Source: Halogranum gelatinilyticum (GTDB taxonomy: Archaea > Halobacteriota > Halobacteria > Halobacteriales > Haloferacaceae). Taken from it: a stretch of DNA of 64,000 nucleotides. The stretch lies in the NCBI RefSeq assembly GCF_900103715.1, contig NZ_FNHL01000002.1, positions 124,001 to 188,000 of the forward strand, read 5' to 3'. The notes under the pieces were generated by a model, which worked only from the letters and a program-made list of their open reading frames with translations, was not told where the DNA came from and did not search any database. The position numbers were made by a program, and so were the translations under genes. Below, one piece after another: positions 1 through 10,012 of this stretch (its first letter is position 1; the number at the start of each line of letters is the position of its first letter).

Positions 1-660
1 GCCAACGAGGAGGCCCTCGATGCTGGTGTCCGCTATCTCGACGAGGACCTCAACCGGGCGTTCCCGGGCGACCCCGACGCCGACAGCCACGAACGCCGTC
101 TCGCACACGAACTGAAACAGGAGCTTCGCGACTGTACCGTCCTCTCGCTGCACTCGACGCAGTCCTACGGCGAACCGTTCGCGCTCGTCGACACCGTCGA
201 CGCCGTCACCCGCGCCATCTGCCCTCGTCTCCCCGTCGACGTCGTCGTCGAGACCGAGAAGTTCACCGAGGGGCGACTCATCAAACATCCTCACACCATC
301 GAGGTCGAATGTGGCTTCCAGGGTTCCGACGAGGCCGCCGAAAACGCCTACTGGCTGATTCGCGCGTTCCTCGCCGCCACCTCCGTGCTCCCGGCCCCGA
401 CGGCCGAGGACCCGGTCGACGCGGGCGGCCGCAAGGACGTCACCGTCTTCCGTCTCTTAGAGAAGATTCCGAAGGGACCCGCCGAGGAGTACGAGGTCTT
501 CGCGACCAACTTCGTCGAGGTCCAAGCGGGCGAGCGGTTCGCCGCAGCCGACGGCGAGGACTTCTACGCCGACGAAGCCTTCTATCCGATCTTGCTCTCG
601 CCGTACGGCTATCAGGACGTCTTCGGCTACGCAGCGGAGAAGGTCGGCGTCCTCGACTGA
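1..660 (+). CDS. AstE/AspA-like zinc carboxypeptidase family protein (5' end outside window)
   Basis: The reading frame is open from base 1 and ends in TGA at 658-660, so only the C-terminal 219 residues are present. The stretch EDLNRAFPGD near residues 15-24 is the typical arginine-containing motif of the succinylglutamate desuccinylase/aspartoacylase family, and LSLHST near residue 50 supplies the downstream zinc-ligand histidine. The first zinc motif (H-x-x-E) would lie upstream of the window. Members of this family hydrolyse N-acyl amino acids or peptides; the substrate here cannot be told. A second, more distant family member lies at 26770. Internal ATGs (for example at 385) are not starts, because the family homology begins before them. 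Confidence 0.85.
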   Translation, partial: ANEEALDAGVRYLDEDLNRAFPGDPDADSHERRLAHELKQELRDCTVLSLHSTQSYGEPFALVDTVDAVTRAICPRLPVDVVVETEKFTEGRLIKHPHTIEVECGFQGSDEAAENAYWLIRAFLAATSVLPAPTAEDPVDAGGRKDVTVFRLLEKIPKGPAEEYEVFATNFVEVQAGERFAAADGEDFYADEAFYPILLSPYGYQDVFGYAAEKVGVLD

Positions 661-746
661 CTCACTCTCCGCTCGTCGCGACGACGTGGCTCGGTCGTCG
701 TCTCCCGGTGCCTACTCGTCTCTCGATTTTCTCCGTTTCTCAGCAC

Positions 747-1196
747 CTACTCGTCTCTCGGTTCCAGTTCGACGCGCGTGAGCGTCCGGTCCAGATAGCA
801 GTGGTCGTGTGGCGGCTCGCCGACGACCTCCTGAATCCGGTATTCGGTGTCGAAGTCTGCGCCCTCGGGGACGCAGAGTTCGTGACTCGGACACTCGGTG
901 TGCGGGCAGGGGCCTTCGAGTTTCGCCTTGCTCCCGGCGTAGGCTCCCTTGGAGGCGACGTTGGCAGGGACGGTGGTCGGTTCGACCTCGACGGCTTTGA
1001 CGCCGGTGTCGTGGACCGCGCAGTCGAGCGTCTGTGTGTTCTCGCGGACGTCCGTGATCCGGTAGCGCGAGCCCTCTGTGAGGTTGAGACACTGGGTTCG
1101 ATAGGGACAGCCCTCACAGAGCGTCGACTCACCCTGGTAGACGAACTCGCGGCCGGGTTCGGCGAGACGGGCCCCGATGAGCGTGACTTTGGACAT
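747..1196 (-). CDS. UPF0179 family protein
   Basis: 149 residues with ATG at 1196. The sequence has two pairs of cysteines in a CEGCPYRTQC arrangement (residues about 28-37) and further cysteines near CPHTECPSHELC (about 97-108), which suggests metal or Fe-S binding. Length and cysteine layout fit the uncharacterised archaeal family UPF0179. The frame stays open to 1868, but the extra upstream part is low-complexity, arginine-rich shadow translation that overlaps the neighbouring gene, so I chose the internal ATG. Function is unknown; the next gene (1262-1651) runs in the same direction 65 nt upstream and may be co-transcribed. Confidence 0.85.
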   Translation of the reverse strand: MSKVTLIGARLAEPGREFVYQGESTLCEGCPYRTQCLNLTEGSRYRITDVRENTQTLDCAVHDTGVKAVEVEPTTVPANVASKGAYAGSKAKLEGPCPHTECPSHELCVPEGADFDTEYRIQEVVGEPPHDHCYLDRTLTRVELEPRDE

Positions 1197-1261
1197 GGCC
1201 CGCCCTTCGTCACCCGTGGGAAAAAGACTCCCGTCTCGGGGGGTCCGTTCGGTGCTCCCCC

Positions 1262-1651
1262 TCAGCCGTCGTCGCGGTCGAGCAGCCGGTCGAGTTCGTC
1301 GAAGTAGTCCTCGCGGGGGACCTGATACAGCCCGCGGTAGTCGACCGCGCCGTCGACGAACCGCTCGGCGTAGTCGACCGCGCCGACGACGGCGTCTTCG
1401 CGGCTGTCGAACTCCTCGGTCCCGGCCTCGATGTCGGGTTCGAGAAAGAGCGTCGCGTGCCAGACGTCGGTCGAGACCTGTGAGGCACCGGGTCGCTTCG
1501 AGCGCGACCCGTTGGAGACGAAGATGGTCGGCATACAGGGTGCCGGAAAGTCCTCGGTGTTGAACACGTCGGGACGGTAGGCCAGGATGGCGCGTCCCTC
1601 GGGTTCGTCGTTCCAGACGACCCAGCCGTCGGGCAGCGAATCGAAGCTCAT
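1262..1651 (-). CDS. DUF5820-like haloarchaeal protein
   Basis: 129 residues starting at ATG 1651 (MSFDSLPDGW). The sequence is acidic and soluble, with a motif-like aromatic N-terminus (DGWVVWNDEPEGRAILAYRP) and no membrane segment. From memory it matches a small haloarchaeal family called DUF5820; the name is a recollection, not a search result. A longer frame reaches 1795, but the added N-terminus has no such character. No biochemical function can be assigned. It probably shares a transcript with the UPF0179 gene downstream. Confidence 0.75.
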   Translation of the reverse strand: MSFDSLPDGWVVWNDEPEGRAILAYRPDVFNTEDFPAPCMPTIFVSNGSRSKRPGASQVSTDVWHATLFLEPDIEAGTEEFDSREDAVVGAVDYAERFVDGAVDYRGLYQVPREDYFDELDRLLDRDDG

Positions 1652-2121
1652 AGCTCCCGGTTCTGCACGGAGCCCCAAATCCTGTTCGTTCGCGTCTCCC
1701 CCCGGAGACCACCGTACCGGTCCGTCCGGCTCCGAATACTGTCCGTCGGGCCGGAGTGTCGAGATCGTGAGAGAACCGACCGCGACCACAGCCACGTCGC
1801 CGACTTTGGTACGTCACGATTCCGAGATATCTCCCGAAACCAGAGAAAGCGTTATGTGTTACCGTCACTCATACTTCTAATAGTCTCGGTCTGTCTGACC
1901 GGACATCTGCCCTCCCGCGCGGACCGCCCGCCACCGGCCGCCATCCTCCGACCTTCGGACGGTGCTGTCTGGCGCGCGCACGGGACTCTGGCACACCTAC
2001 ACGCCGTGTCGGCGGCCGTCTGACGCCGACCACCCCGGTGGTGACCCGGCTTCTCTCTGTCTCTCTCAGCACACGCCGCGTGTGCCCCTCTGCGGTCAGA
2101 CGAGACACGAACCCAATCACA
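1652..2121. other. Divergent intergenic region before the prkA operon
   Basis: About 470 nt separate the DUF5820-like gene (minus strand) from the first PrkA gene (plus strand). The part near 1851-1880 is AT-richer and could carry promoters for one or both directions, but I see no clear TATA box at the leaderless distance from either start. In-frame GTG codons upstream of 2122 (from 2038) exist, yet the translated extension is not PrkA-like. No convincing small gene is visible. Confidence 0.5.
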
Positions 2122-4194
2122 ATGACTGGAGATATAGACACACTCGCAGAACTCAGCCAGAAGTACAAGGAGTCGATGCCAGCGGACCTGCGAGACGCCA
2201 AGTCCTTCGACTGGTATCTCGAAACGCTGTACGAGGACCCACGAATCGCACGCAACGCCCACCAGCGGGTGGCCGATATGTTCGATTTCTACGGGACCGA
2301 GTACAACGAGGACCTCGGTATCGTCGAATACCGGCTGGCCTCCGAAGACCCCCTCCACGACGGAGAGAACGTCTTCTACGGCCGGGAGATCCACGACGCG
2401 ATCCACGAGTTCGTCAACAAGATCAAGAGCGGGGCCCGCGGTCTCGGTCCCGAGAAACGCATCAAACTGCTCCTCGGTCCCGTCGGCTCGGGGAAGTCAC
2501 ACTTCGACTTCCTCTCGCGACGCTACTTCGAGGACTACACCCTCCGCGACGAGGGGCGGATGTACACCTTCCGGTGGGTCAACCTCTGTGACATCATCCG
2601 CGACCAGGACCCCGCCGACAACGTGGTCCAGTCGCCGATGAACCAGGACCCCATCGTCCTCCTCCCGCAGGAGCAGCGCGACGACGTCATCGAGCAGCTC
2701 AACACAGTACTCGACGCGCCGTACACCATCCGGAACGACCAGGCACTCGACCCGGCCTCGGAGTTCTACATGGACCGGCTGCTCGCGCACTACGACGACG
2801 ACCTCCAGGAGGTCCTGGAGAACCACGTCGAGATCATCCGCCTCGTCGCCAGCGAGAACAAGCGGCAGTGCATCGAGACGTTCGAACCGAAAGACAAGAA
2901 GAACCAGGACGAAACCGAGCTGACGGGCGACGTCAACTACTCGAAGCTCGCCATCTACGGCGAGTCCGACCCGCGGGCGTTCGACTACTCGGGGGCGTTC
3001 TGTAACGCGAATAGAGGGATTTTCTCCGGCGAAGAGCTGCTCAAGCTCCAGCGGGAGTTCCTGTACGACTTCCTGCACGCGACGCAGGAGCAGACCATCA
3101 AGCCGAAGAACAACCCCCGGATCGACATCGACCAGGTCATCGTCGGCCGGACGAACATGCCCGAGTACCGCGACAAGAAGGGCGACGAGAAGATGGAGGC
3201 GTTCAACGACCGGACGAAACGCATCGACTTCCCGTACATCCTGGAGTACGACCAGGAGTCCCAGATCTACCGCAAGATGCTGCGGAACGCCGACGTGCCG
3301 AACATGCACATCGAGCCGCACGCGATGGAGATGGCCGGACTCTTCGGCGTGCTCACCCGCATCGAGGAACCCGACAGCGAGCGCGTCTCGCTCGTCCAGA
3401 AGGCGAAAGCCTACAACGGCGAACTCGACGACGGCGACGACGTGGACGTGAAGAAACTCCGCGAGGAGGGCGAGGCGAAAGCCGACATCGCCGAGGGGAT
3501 GTACGGCGTCTCCGCGCGCTTCATCGGCGACGAGATCGCCGAGGCCATCATGAACTCCACGCACCGTGGCCGCGACTACCTGAGTCCGCTCACGCTGTTC
3601 AACCACTTCGAGGAGAATCTGGAGAACCACGGTTCCATCCCCGAAGAGAACCTCGAACGCTACTACCGCTATCTCGAACTCGTCCGCGAAGAGTACAAAG
3701 AGCGCGCCATCGAGGACGTTCGCCACGCACTCGCGTACGACCTCGACGAGATCCAGCGGCAGGGCGAGAAGTACATGGACCACGTCATGGCCTACATCGA
3801 CGACGCCACTATCGAGGACGAACTCACCGGCCGCGAGCAGGAACCCGACGAGAAGTTCCTGCGGTCGGTCGAGGAGAAACTCGACATCCCGGAGGACAGA
3901 AAAGAGGACTTCCGACAGGAGGTCTCGAACTGGGTCTCCCGGCGTGCCCGCGAGGGGACCTCGTTCAACCCGCAGGACAACGACCGCCTGCGCCGCGCGC
4001 TGGAGCGCAAGCTCTGGGAGGACAAGAAACACAACATCAACTTCTCGGCGTTGGTGTCCGCGAACGAACTCGACGACGACGAACGCAACGCGTGGGTCGA
4101 CGGGTTGGTCGACCAGGGCTACTCGCGCGAGGGTGCCCGTGAAGTGCTCGAGTTCGCCGGCGCGGAGGTCGCCAAAGCCGAGCTGGAAGAGTGA
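2122..4194 (+). CDS. PrkA/YeaG family serine protein kinase (first paralogue)
   Basis: 690 residues from ATG 2122. PrkA family proteins join an AAA+-like ATPase region to a C-terminal kinase-like region and in bacteria act with YeaH and YcgB/SpoVR in stress and stationary-phase responses. A Walker A motif, GPVGSGKS, lies at about residues 119-126, in the family's usual place. The C-terminal half is helical and charged, as in the family. The GTG-initiated extension from 2038 is rejected because it is arginine-rich and unlike the family N-terminus. The stop lies 2 nt before the ATG of the second PrkA gene, and DUF444 and SpoVR genes follow, so this is the head of a four-gene operon. Cytoplasmic. 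Confidence 0.92.
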   Translation: MTGDIDTLAELSQKYKESMPADLRDAKSFDWYLETLYEDPRIARNAHQRVADMFDFYGTEYNEDLGIVEYRLASEDPLHDGENVFYGREIHDAIHEFVNKIKSGARGLGPEKRIKLLLGPVGSGKSHFDFLSRRYFEDYTLRDEGRMYTFRWVNLCDIIRDQDPADNVVQSPMNQDPIVLLPQEQRDDVIEQLNTVLDAPYTIRNDQALDPASEFYMDRLLAHYDDDLQEVLENHVEIIRLVASENKRQCIETFEPKDKKNQDETELTGDVNYSKLAIYGESDPRAFDYSGAFCNANRGIFSGEELLKLQREFLYDFLHATQEQTIKPKNNPRIDIDQVIVGRTNMPEYRDKKGDEKMEAFNDRTKRIDFPYILEYDQESQIYRKMLRNADVPNMHIEPHAMEMAGLFGVLTRIEEPDSERVSLVQKAKAYNGELDDGDDVDVKKLREEGEAKADIAEGMYGVSARFIGDEIAEAIMNSTHRGRDYLSPLTLFNHFEENLENHGSIPEENLERYYRYLELVREEYKERAIEDVRHALAYDLDEIQRQGEKYMDHVMAYIDDATIEDELTGREQEPDEKFLRSVEEKLDIPEDRKEDFRQEVSNWVSRRAREGTSFNPQDNDRLRRALERKLWEDKKHNINFSALVSANELDDDERNAWVDGLVDQGYSREGAREVLEFAGAEVAKAELEE

Positions 4195-4196
4195 GC

Positions 4197-6461
4197 ATGA
4201 CAGACTACATCGGTGAGGCGGACCGCGCGCTCGATACGGCATACGAACCGCCGATGAGCCTCGCGGAGTACGTCGACCTGGTGTTCGAGCGGCCCTCTAT
4301 CGCGTCGCACGCCAGCAAGTATCTCCTCGAGGCCATCGAGTCGATGGGCACCCGGCCCGTCGTCGAGGAGGGCAAGACCGTCGAGCGGTACCGCTTCTTC
4401 GACGACCCGCACAACGACGGCGAACACGCCATCCTCGGCAACACCGAGGTGCTCAACGGCTTCGTCGACGACCTGCGAACCATCGCCGCCGACCGCGGCA
4501 AGGGCGAGAAGATCATCTGGTTCGACGGGCCGACAGCCACGGGAAAATCGGAACTCAAACGCTGTCTCATCAACGGCCTGCGCGAGTATTCGAAGACCGA
4601 GGCGGGCCGACGTTACACCGTCGAGTGGAACATCGTCAGCGCGAGCGACACTCGCGGGCTGAGTTACACCGACGAGAGCGTCGACCAGGAGGCCGACTGG
4701 TACGAGAGTCCGGTCCAGTCGAACCCTCTCTCCGTCTTCCCAGCGGAGGTCCGCCGGGCACTCCTCGGGGAGTTGAACACCGGCTCCGACGAGCATATCC
4801 CGGTGACGCTCACGGCCGAACTCGACCCGTTCTGCCGTGAGGCCTACCAGTATCTCGAAGGCACGTACCGCCGCGCAGGGAAACAGGAGCTGTTCTCGAA
4901 GATCACGGACCCGAAACATCTCCGGGTGAAGAACTACATCGTCGACGTCGGCCGCGGCATCGGCGTGCTCCACTCGGAGGACGACGGCTCGCCGAAAGAG
5001 CGGCTCGTCGGTAGCTGGATGCCCGGCATGCTGCGCGAGTTGGACTCGCGCGGCCGGAAGAACCCGCAGGCGTTCAGCTACGACGGCGTGCTCTCGCAGG
5101 GTAACAGCCTCCTGACCATCGTCGAGGACGCCACCCAGCACGCGGACCTGCTGCAAAAGCTGCTGAACGTGCCCGACGAGCGGCGCGTCAAGCTGGACAA
5201 GAGCATCGGGATGGATATCGACACCCAGCTCCTGATCATCTCGAATCCGGACCTCGACGCGGTGCTCGACCAGCACGCCGACAGAAACGGGAGAGACCCA
5301 CTGAAAGCCTTGAAACGCAGACTCGACCGCCACGAGTTCCGCTATCTGACGAACCTCTCGTTGGAGACCGAACTCATCCGGCGGGAACTGACGAACGAGA
5401 CGACCGTGTGGGACGCCGACGAGTACGCGGAACTCGCCGAGCGCATCCGCGCGCCCGTCGTCCTCACGGTCAGCGAGGGCGGCGGCGTGGTGACCGACCT
5501 CGAATTCGCGCCGCACGCCGTCGAGGCGGCCGCGCTCTACAGCGTCGTCACCCGTCTCGGCGCGGAGGACCTCCCGCCGGGACTGGACCTCGTCGACAAG
5601 GCGTTGCTCTTCGACCAGGGCTACCTGCAGGAGGGCGACACCCGACGCGACGCCGACGAGTTCGACTTCGACCACACCGACGACGGCACACACGGGATGC
5701 CGGTGACGTACACCCGCGACGTCCTCGCGGACCTGTTGCACGTCGACAGCGACCGTCACCATCCGACCCTGCCCGTCGAGCGGGTCATCATGCCCGAGGA
5801 CGTCCTCGACGCACTCGTCGAGGGGCTTCCCGTGGCTCCGGTCTTCTCCCGTGGCGAGGCCACGGAGTACGAGAGCCGTGTCAACGTCGTCCGCAAGCAC
5901 GTCGCCGCCCAGCAGGAACGCGACGTGCTCGACGCGCTCTTGGCGGAGAAGGGCGTCGAGGAGGAGACCGTCGCCGAGTACGTCGAACACGTCTACGCGT
6001 GGGCGGCGGACGAGGAGATCGAGACCGAGCACGGCCCGGTCGAGCCGGACGGCCTGCTCATGAAGCTGTTCGAGACCGAGCATCTCGGCCGGTTCAAGAA
6101 AGACGACTACGTCGGCAACGAGCCGTCGGAGGCGGTCGAGGAGTTCCGCCGTGAGAAGATCATCACGGCACTCAACCGCTACGCGTGGGAGAACCGCGAC
6201 GACGAGTTCTCGGCGAGAGACGTCGACTTCTCGGAGATTCCGGTCATCCGTGCGGTGCTCGAATCGCACGACTGGGACGACGTGAAACGCCTCTTCGAGG
6301 ACTTCGACCCCAGACAGTGGGACTCGCCCCCGGCGAACACGGAGACTGCCACAGTGAAACGCAAGACGATACAGGAGCTGACGACGCGCGGCTACAGCGA
6401 GGCCTCGGCCGAGTTGACCAGCCGTGCCGTGATGGCGGGGGTGCAAGAGACGTGGGACTGA
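4197..6461 (+). CDS. PrkA family serine protein kinase (second, divergent paralogue)
   Basis: 754 residues from ATG 4197, just after the stop of the first PrkA gene; a GTG at 4191 would add two residues and overlap that stop. The Walker A motif is GPTATGKS at about residues 111-118. It differs clearly from its neighbour across most of its length while keeping the same overall layout (helical N-terminus, P-loop, long C-terminal region), which indicates an old duplication with specialisation rather than a recent copy. Its 3' end overlaps the DUF444 gene by 10 nt. Possible roles are a heteromeric kinase pair or separate substrates; the sequence does not decide. Confidence 0.9.
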   Translation: MTDYIGEADRALDTAYEPPMSLAEYVDLVFERPSIASHASKYLLEAIESMGTRPVVEEGKTVERYRFFDDPHNDGEHAILGNTEVLNGFVDDLRTIAADRGKGEKIIWFDGPTATGKSELKRCLINGLREYSKTEAGRRYTVEWNIVSASDTRGLSYTDESVDQEADWYESPVQSNPLSVFPAEVRRALLGELNTGSDEHIPVTLTAELDPFCREAYQYLEGTYRRAGKQELFSKITDPKHLRVKNYIVDVGRGIGVLHSEDDGSPKERLVGSWMPGMLRELDSRGRKNPQAFSYDGVLSQGNSLLTIVEDATQHADLLQKLLNVPDERRVKLDKSIGMDIDTQLLIISNPDLDAVLDQHADRNGRDPLKALKRRLDRHEFRYLTNLSLETELIRRELTNETTVWDADEYAELAERIRAPVVLTVSEGGGVVTDLEFAPHAVEAAALYSVVTRLGAEDLPPGLDLVDKALLFDQGYLQEGDTRRDADEFDFDHTDDGTHGMPVTYTRDVLADLLHVDSDRHHPTLPVERVIMPEDVLDALVEGLPVAPVFSRGEATEYESRVNVVRKHVAAQQERDVLDALLAEKGVEEETVAEYVEHVYAWAADEEIETEHGPVEPDGLLMKLFETEHLGRFKKDDYVGNEPSEAVEEFRREKIITALNRYAWENRDDEFSARDVDFSEIPVIRAVLESHDWDDVKRLFEDFDPRQWDSPPANTETATVKRKTIQELTTRGYSEASAELTSRAVMAGVQETWD

Positions 6462-7771
6462 GAGAAGACTTAGAACGGTTCCGCGAAGTCGGCGAGAAGC
6501 GCCGACAGGACCTCAAGGAGTTCATCAGCTACGGCGACCTCGGCGGGTCGGCACCCAACAGCATCAACATCCCGATCAAGATCATCGACCTCCCGGAGTT
6601 CGCCTACGACCGCCGCGACATGGGCGGCGTCGGCCAGGGCCAGGGCGGGACGCCCGACGTGGGCCAGCCCGTCGGCCCGCCACAGCCAGCCGACGGCGAC
6701 GGCGAGGACGGCGACCCCGGCGAAGAGGGCGGCGAGCACGAGTATTACGAGATGGACCCCGAGGAGTTCGCCCAAGAACTCGACGAGGAACTCGGACTCG
6801 ACCTCGAACCCAAAGGGAAGCAAGTCGTCGAGGAGATCGAGGGCGACTACACCGAACTCACCCGGACGGGACCGAACAGTACCCTCGACTTCGAGAAGCT
6901 GTTCCGTGCGGGCCTGAAGCGCAAGCTCGCGATGGACTTCGACGAGGACTACGTTCGGGAGGCCTGCAAGGTTGAGGGCGTCACCGCCGAGGACGTCTTC
7001 CGGTGGGCGCGCGAGGAGAACATCCTCGTCTCGCACGCGTGGGTCAAAGACGCCTACGACAAGGTCCCCGACGAGGAGCGCGGGACGTGGGCGAGCTTCG
7101 AGGAGATGGCGGAGAACGTCGAGCAGACGACGACGCTCCAGCGCATCCGCCGCGACGGTCTGCGGAAGGTCCCGTTCCGTCGCGAGGACGAGCGGTACCG
7201 CCACCCCGAGATCATTGAGGAGAAACAGAAGAACGTCGTCGTGGTCAACATCCGCGACGTTTCGGGGTCGATGCGCGAGAAGAAGCGCGAACTCGTCGAG
7301 CGGACGTTTACGCCGCTCGATTGGTATCTGACCGGCAAGTACGACCACGCGGAGTTCGTCTACATCGCCCACGACGCCGAGGCCTGGCAGGTCGAACGCG
7401 AGGAGTTCTTCGGCATCCGCTCCGGCGGCGGCACGAAGATCTCCTCGGCGTACCATCTCGCCAAGGAGATTCTCGACGAGCAGTATCCGTGGGCCGACTG
7501 GAACCGCTACGTCTTCGCCGCGGGCGACAGTGAGAACTCCTCGAACGACACGAAGGAGAACGTCATCCCGTTGATGGAGGAGATTCCGGCGAACCTCCAC
7601 GCCTACGTGGAGACCCAACCCGGCGGCAACGCCATCAACGCGACCCACGCCGAGGAGGTCGACAGCGCGCTCGGCGGCACCGACAACGTCGTCGTCGCGT
7701 ACGTCAAGTCGCCCGACGACGTGCTCGACGCGATCTACAAGATTCTGAGTACGGAGGCAAACGATGAGTGA
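6452..7771 (+). CDS. DUF444 / YeaH family VWA-domain protein
   Basis: 439 residues with GTG start at 6452, overlapping the preceding stop by 10 nt. I chose this start because the translation ([20 protein letters not shown]) is the typical N-terminus of the family. A linker rich in Gly, Pro, Asp and Glu spans about residues 65-105. The C-terminal von Willebrand A fold carries the metal site motif DVSGSM near residue 269. YeaH-type proteins are partners of PrkA/YeaG kinases in bacteria, and the gene order prkA-DUF444-spoVR is conserved widely. Cytoplasmic. The last codons overlap a 19-codon ORF (7764-7823). Confidence 0.9.
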   Translation: MGLREDLERFREVGEKRRQDLKEFISYGDLGGSAPNSINIPIKIIDLPEFAYDRRDMGGVGQGQGGTPDVGQPVGPPQPADGDGEDGDPGEEGGEHEYYEMDPEEFAQELDEELGLDLEPKGKQVVEEIEGDYTELTRTGPNSTLDFEKLFRAGLKRKLAMDFDEDYVREACKVEGVTAEDVFRWAREENILVSHAWVKDAYDKVPDEERGTWASFEEMAENVEQTTTLQRIRRDGLRKVPFRREDERYRHPEIIEEKQKNVVVVNIRDVSGSMREKKRELVERTFTPLDWYLTGKYDHAEFVYIAHDAEAWQVEREEFFGIRSGGGTKISSAYHLAKEILDEQYPWADWNRYVFAAGDSENSSNDTKENVIPLMEEIPANLHAYVETQPGGNAINATHAEEVDSALGGTDNVVVAYVKSPDDVLDAIYKILSTEANDE

Positions 7772-7823
7772 ACGCAGACAGCCGACCGACAGCAACTCGA
7801 ACGCGCGGGGGGACCCGCCATGA
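7764..7823 (+). CDS. 19-codon ORF coupling DUF444 and SpoVR (possible leader peptide)
   Basis: ATG at 7764 lies inside the last codons of the DUF444 gene and the frame runs 19 codons to a TGA at 7821-7823. That TGA shares bases with the ATG of SpoVR (ATGA). The peptide would be [19 protein letters not shown], hydrophilic and without a recognisable family. Terminating ribosomes could pass directly to SpoVR, so it may keep the gap translated. It could also be chance in a 48-nt spacer; conservation would decide. Confidence 0.35.
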   Translation: MSERRQPTDSNSNARGDPP

Positions 7824-9844
7824 GAGACGACCGTATCGACGCCCAGCGCGTCGCGAAGGGGCTCGAGGAGCCGGTCCGCGAGGCCGGCCACTTGGCCCGC
7901 AAGCTCGGCTTGGAGCCGTATCCGGTCAACTACTGGATCGTCGACTACGACGAGATGAACCAGCTCATCGCCTACGGCGGCTTCCAACAGCGGTATCCGC
8001 ACTGGCGGTGGGGGATGACCTACGACCGCCAGCGCAAGACCGACCAGTTCGGCATGGGCAAGGCGTTCGAGATTGTCAACAACGACAACCCGAGTCACGC
8101 CTTCCTCCAGGAATCGAACTCGCTGGCCGACCAGAAGGCGGTCATCACCCACGTCGAGGCGCACGCCGACTTCTTCGCCAACAACGAGTGGTTCGGGATG
8201 TTCGCGAAGGAGGGCGACAGTCTCGACGCGGCGGCGATGCTCGAACGGCACGCGACCGCCATCGGGAACTACATGGACGACCCCGAGATCGACCGGGGAG
8301 AGGTCGAGAAGTTCATCGACGCGGTGCTCTGTCTGGAGGACAACATCGACCAGCACCGCCCGTACGACGAGGCCGGAGGTCCCCGCGAGAAGCAGGACCC
8401 CGAAGACCTCAGAGACCGCCTCGACGACATGAACATCTCCAACGAGGTGCGACGGCAGGTCTTCTCCGAGGAGTGGCTCGACGCGCTCGCCGAGGCCGAG
8501 GCGGCCGAGGCGAAACTCGACGACCCGCAGAAGGACGTCCTCGCGTATCTCCGGCACCACGGCATGACCTTCGACGAGGAGGAGGGGAAGGCCGCCGAGA
8601 TGGAGCCGTGGCAGAAGGACATCCTCGATATGTTGCGCGAGGAGTCCTACTACTTCGCCGCCCAGAAGATGACGAAGGTCATGAACGAGGGCTGGGCCGC
8701 CTACTGGGAGTCGCTGATGATGGCCGACGAGCATTTCGCCGGCACCGACGAGTTCCTGACCTACGCCGACCACCAGTCGCGCGTCCTCGGGTCGCCCGGA
8801 CTCAACCCCTACAAACTGGGCAAGGACCTCTGGGAGTATATCGAGAGTGCCGCGAACCGTCGGGAGGTCGCCGACAAACTCCTCCGTGTGAAGGGCATCA
8901 CGCCGCGGAACTTCCACGACGAGGTCGACTTCGAGCAGGTCCAAGAGCTACTCGCCCCCGACCCGGCCATCGACGGCGTCAACAGCGACACCGTCGACGA
9001 CCTCGCCGCACTCGGTCCCGACGACCCGCGCGTCGACCACGAGACGCTCGACAGCGTCGTCTCGGCGCGCGAGGCGGGCGAGGAGCCGCCGTTCGACGTC
9101 GACGCCTACCCGTGGAAACTGTTGACCTACGAGGGGATGGTCGAGCGTCACTACTCGCTCATCAAGCCGCAGAACCGCGGCTTCCTCCGTCGCGTCCGCC
9201 GCTCGGAGCTGGAGCAGCTCGCGCGGTACATGTTCGACGACCAGCTGTACGACTCCGTCGAGGAGGCACTGGCCGACGTCGACTACGCGGCGGGCTGGGA
9301 CCGGATGCGCGAGATCCGCGAGAGTCACAACGACGTGACCTTCCTCGACGCCTTCCTGACCCACGAGTTCGTCACGGAGAACCACTACTTCGCCTACGAG
9401 TTCACCCGCGCCAGCGGCGACTTCCGCGTCACCTCGACCGAGTACGAGGACGTCAAGAAGAAGCTGCTCTTGATGTTCACCAACTTCGGGAAGCCGACGG
9501 TCGCTGTCTACGACGGCAACTACGACAACCGCGGCGAGCTGCTCTTGGGCCACCAGTACAACGGCATCATGCTGGACCACAAGCAGGCCAAGGGCGTGCT
9601 CGAACGGCTCTACGACCTCTGGGGTCGGCCGGTCAATCTGATGACCATCGTCAAGGAGTACGACGAGCACGACCTCGAAATCGCCCGGCGTCGCAACCGC
9701 GAACCGGAGCCGGTCGAAGCGGGCAAGCGAATCCGCTACGACGGTGACGGCTTCGAGGTCCACGATCTGCCGAGCGAGCTGACGGAGCGTATCGCCGCCA
9801 GCGACATCGACTACGACACCAAACCCGACGAGTGGCTCGCCTGA
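7820..9844 (+). CDS. SpoVR family protein (YcgB-like)
   Basis: 674 residues from ATG 7820. The sequence has the family's conserved features: WIVDYDEMNQLIAYGGFQ near residues 38-55, a histidine-rich VEAHADFFANNEWF region near 115, and the long conserved C-terminal half. SpoVR/YcgB proteins are found with PrkA and YeaH in many bacteria and archaea and are linked to stationary-phase or stress states; the biochemical role is not settled. Cytoplasmic. The start overlaps the stop of a 19-codon ORF, implying translational coupling to the operon. It is the last gene of the set. Confidence 0.92.
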   Translation: MRDDRIDAQRVAKGLEEPVREAGHLARKLGLEPYPVNYWIVDYDEMNQLIAYGGFQQRYPHWRWGMTYDRQRKTDQFGMGKAFEIVNNDNPSHAFLQESNSLADQKAVITHVEAHADFFANNEWFGMFAKEGDSLDAAAMLERHATAIGNYMDDPEIDRGEVEKFIDAVLCLEDNIDQHRPYDEAGGPREKQDPEDLRDRLDDMNISNEVRRQVFSEEWLDALAEAEAAEAKLDDPQKDVLAYLRHHGMTFDEEEGKAAEMEPWQKDILDMLREESYYFAAQKMTKVMNEGWAAYWESLMMADEHFAGTDEFLTYADHQSRVLGSPGLNPYKLGKDLWEYIESAANRREVADKLLRVKGITPRNFHDEVDFEQVQELLAPDPAIDGVNSDTVDDLAALGPDDPRVDHETLDSVVSAREAGEEPPFDVDAYPWKLLTYEGMVERHYSLIKPQNRGFLRRVRRSELEQLARYMFDDQLYDSVEEALADVDYAAGWDRMREIRESHNDVTFLDAFLTHEFVTENHYFAYEFTRASGDFRVTSTEYEDVKKKLLLMFTNFGKPTVAVYDGNYDNRGELLLGHQYNGIMLDHKQAKGVLERLYDLWGRPVNLMTIVKEYDEHDLEIARRRNREPEPVEAGKRIRYDGDGFEVHDLPSELTERIAASDIDYDTKPDEWLA

Positions 9845-10012
9845 GCGCGGTTCTTTCGAATCGCTTTACCCTTTTCGTTCGACCTACTCTCTTTCTCGCC
9901 GTACTCACCGTACTCGTCGTTGCCACGGCCGACCGGCACCCTCGGCGGTGGTCTCCAGTGAGCGGGTCGCCGCAAGACCCGCGTTCAAGACCGTTCGCCC
10001 CCAACGAGGATT

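Noticed and set aside
4119-6446. 775-codon minus-strand ORF across the second PrkA gene, and similar long antisense ORFs at 2497-4242, 6470-8944 and 29745-31580
   Set aside because: They lie opposite genes with clear family motifs; long antisense frames arise from the GC-rich third positions of haloarchaeal codons. None has recognisable motifs.
9845-10012. Possible small gene between spoVR and the cryptochrome gene
   Set aside because: Frames here are short and out of character; the region is better read as the promoter gap of the cryptochrome gene.
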